A stretch of DNA of 6,439 bases from Halobacteriovorax sp. (GTDB lineage Bacteria > Bdellovibrionota > Bacteriovoracia > Bacteriovoracales > Bacteriovoracaceae). Below are positions 5,794 through 6,439 of this stretch, in pieces. The translations under genes and the position numbers were made by a program. How positions within the stretch are numbered: the stretch's first letter is position 1; each line of letters begins with the position of its first letter. The DNA is taken from contig NZAF01000046.1 in the NCBI GenBank assembly GCA_002686115.1, positions 1-6,439 on the forward strand. Reading direction: 5' to 3'. Below the pieces are notes generated by a model, which saw only the letters and a list, made by a program, of their open reading frames with translations, was not told where the DNA came from and ran no database searches.

Positions 5794-5803
5794 AATATTT
5801 CAA
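5776..5803 (-). promoter_or_regulatory. Sigma70-type promoter reading into the structured region
   Basis: Minus-strand TTGAAA (5803-5798), a 16-base spacer, then AATAAT (5781-5776); each box matches the consensus at five of six positions. Transcription would begin near 5769 and pass through the hairpin cluster toward the four-cysteine gene, giving a leader of about 335 bases if not terminated earlier. Confidence 0.5.
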
Positions 5804-5825
5804 CAAATACTGAGAAGATCCCATC

Positions 5826-6410
5826 TTAAAAAGTAATTTGCTGAGCGTAGATTACACTCCCTTGATATCCTTGCTGAATATTTTTATTTGTATAAACACA
5901 AGCATTAGATTGTAAGTTTTGATTGTTTAAGACACTACTTGCCTGAGCGCTATCAGGGTAGACGGTGTAAGTACCACTACTAGTTGCAAGAACATATGAG
6001 TTTGTCCCTCCACTATTTCCATTTCTATAGTACAAAGTTCCGCAAAAATTATATTGATAATCACCATTATTATTAACTGTCCCACTTGCTCCAAGAGCTA
6101 TCGATTCTGCGTAGAAAACATATTGACCAGTAGTTTGAGCACTTAATGTATTTGAGTAAACACAAGCCGATTGACCATTTGATAACTGATTTAAAGTATT
6201 TGATGTCTGTGCATTTTGCGCTGAGATTGTGTAAGTGATTCCATTTGATGTTAAGCCTACAGCATAAAAAGAGTTATTAAATCCAGACTGTCTATTGACG
6301 ACTCCGCACAACGAATATTGGTACTGACTATTATCAGCTTGAGAAGAATTTTCATCATCCCCACAAGATATTAATAAAAAGAAAAGAATTACATATAATA
6401 CTTTATTCAT
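5826..6410 (-). CDS. Lipoprotein with two tandem Cys-pair repeats, unknown function
   Basis: A 194-residue lipoprotein: MNKVLYVILFFLLISC gives lipobox I-S-C with acylated Cys16, followed by G-D-D-E, so it should be anchored in the envelope, probably the outer membrane. The mature part is rich in Asn, Gln, Ser, Tyr and made of two repeats (28-106 and 116-194). They share QYxYxxCG, then TYT, an AQxS motif, LN, and ACVYxN, with Cys35/Cys83 in the first and Cys123/Cys171 in the second; both cysteine spacings are 48 and the repeat period is exactly 88 residues. One disulfide per repeat and a beta fold are likely (inference). A longer frame begins at a TTG at 6422, but the SD GGAG (6420-6417), six bases before the ATG at 6410, and the signal peptide support the start used here. 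Family not recognised. Confidence 0.9.
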   Translation of the reverse strand: MNKVLYVILFFLLISCGDDENSSQADNSQYQYSLCGVVNRQSGFNNSFYAVGLTSNGITYTISAQNAQTSNTLNQLSNGQSACVYSNTLSAQTTGQYVFYAESIALGASGTVNNNGDYQYNFCGTLYYRNGNSGGTNSYVLATSSGTYTVYPDSAQASSVLNNQNLQSNACVYTNKNIQQGYQGSVIYAQQITF

Positions 6411-6416
6411 GAACGA

Positions 6417-6420
6417 CTCC
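6417..6420 (-). promoter_or_regulatory. Ribosome binding site choosing the ATG at 6410
   Basis: GGAG in TTGGAG, six bases before the ATG. The upstream in-frame TTG (6422-6420) overlaps this site, which argues against the longer start. Confidence 0.7.
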
Positions 6421-6439
6421 AATAAAGCCCTATCGTCTT

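Larger units (their letters stand above)
5435..5825. other. 391-base gap without a protein gene; left part featureless, right part highly structured
   Basis: No credible ORF on either strand. From 5449 to 5570 the DNA is AT-rich and shows only poor promoter-like hexamers. From 5571 to 5793 inverted repeats are dense: palindrome GGTTTAAACC (5571-5580), CTGAA/TTCAG (5581-5595), then the nested set described in the separate ncRNA entry. Just after the lipoprotein stop AAGAT-GGG-ATCTT (minus strand, 5827-5815) makes a five-base hairpin without a U-tract, at best a weak terminator. Confidence 0.7.

Noticed and set aside
5571..5803. Structured region as a c-di-GMP riboswitch/merRNA, 6S RNA, RNase P RNA or retron msr-msd
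   Set aside because: None of the conserved core sequences I know for these RNAs was seen, and no reverse transcriptase gene is nearby.
6411..6422. Longer start (TTG at 6422) for the repeat lipoprotein
   Set aside because: It overlaps the SD of the ATG at 6410 and would place four extra residues before an already complete signal peptide.

Overview
The window looks like chromosomal DNA of a flagellated, AT-rich Gram-negative bacterium, most likely a member of the Bdellovibrionota (Bacteriovorax/Halobacteriovorax-like). The basis is the pair of short flagellins that begin MGLRINTNV, the two lipoprotein signal peptides, the low GC content and the Shine-Dalgarno (SD) use. The taxonomic call is an inference from sequence style; no search was run. 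All seven protein genes lie on the minus strand, so transcription runs from high to low coordinates.

In transcription order: (1) a lipoprotein made of two tandem 88-residue-period repeats (6410-5826); (2) a 391-base gap (5825-5435) that holds a good minus-strand sigma70-like promoter overlapped by a 12-bp inverted repeat, then a dense set of nested hairpins that could fold into one multibranched RNA; (3) a small secreted four-cysteine protein with a TTG start (5434-5009); (4) an Hpt-receiver phosphorelay protein (4851-3943) ended by a clear hairpin terminator; (5) a sigma28-like promoter and flagellin A (3752-2907); (6) a 318-base leader region and flagellin B (2588-1755), ended by a strong hairpin; (7) an atypical extended short-chain dehydrogenase/sugar-nucleotide-reductase-like protein (1624-611) whose stop overlaps the start of (8) a further lipoprotein with a helical/TPR-like body that runs off the left edge of the window (611-1).

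The functional theme is motility: two paralogous D0/D1-only flagellins, a phosphorelay protein directly upstream, and a sugar-nucleotide-type SDR directly downstream that might serve surface or flagellin glycosylation (inference from position only). The two lipoproteins and the secreted protein are of unknown function.

The least ordinary parts are: the structured RNA/operator candidate at 5571-5803, which is the best candidate for something undescribed; the micro-ORFs with SD sequences that end exactly at both flagellin start codons; the loss of the catalytic lysine in the SDR; and the exact internal duplication in the lipoprotein. No transposon, phage, CRISPR, tRNA or rRNA was seen.
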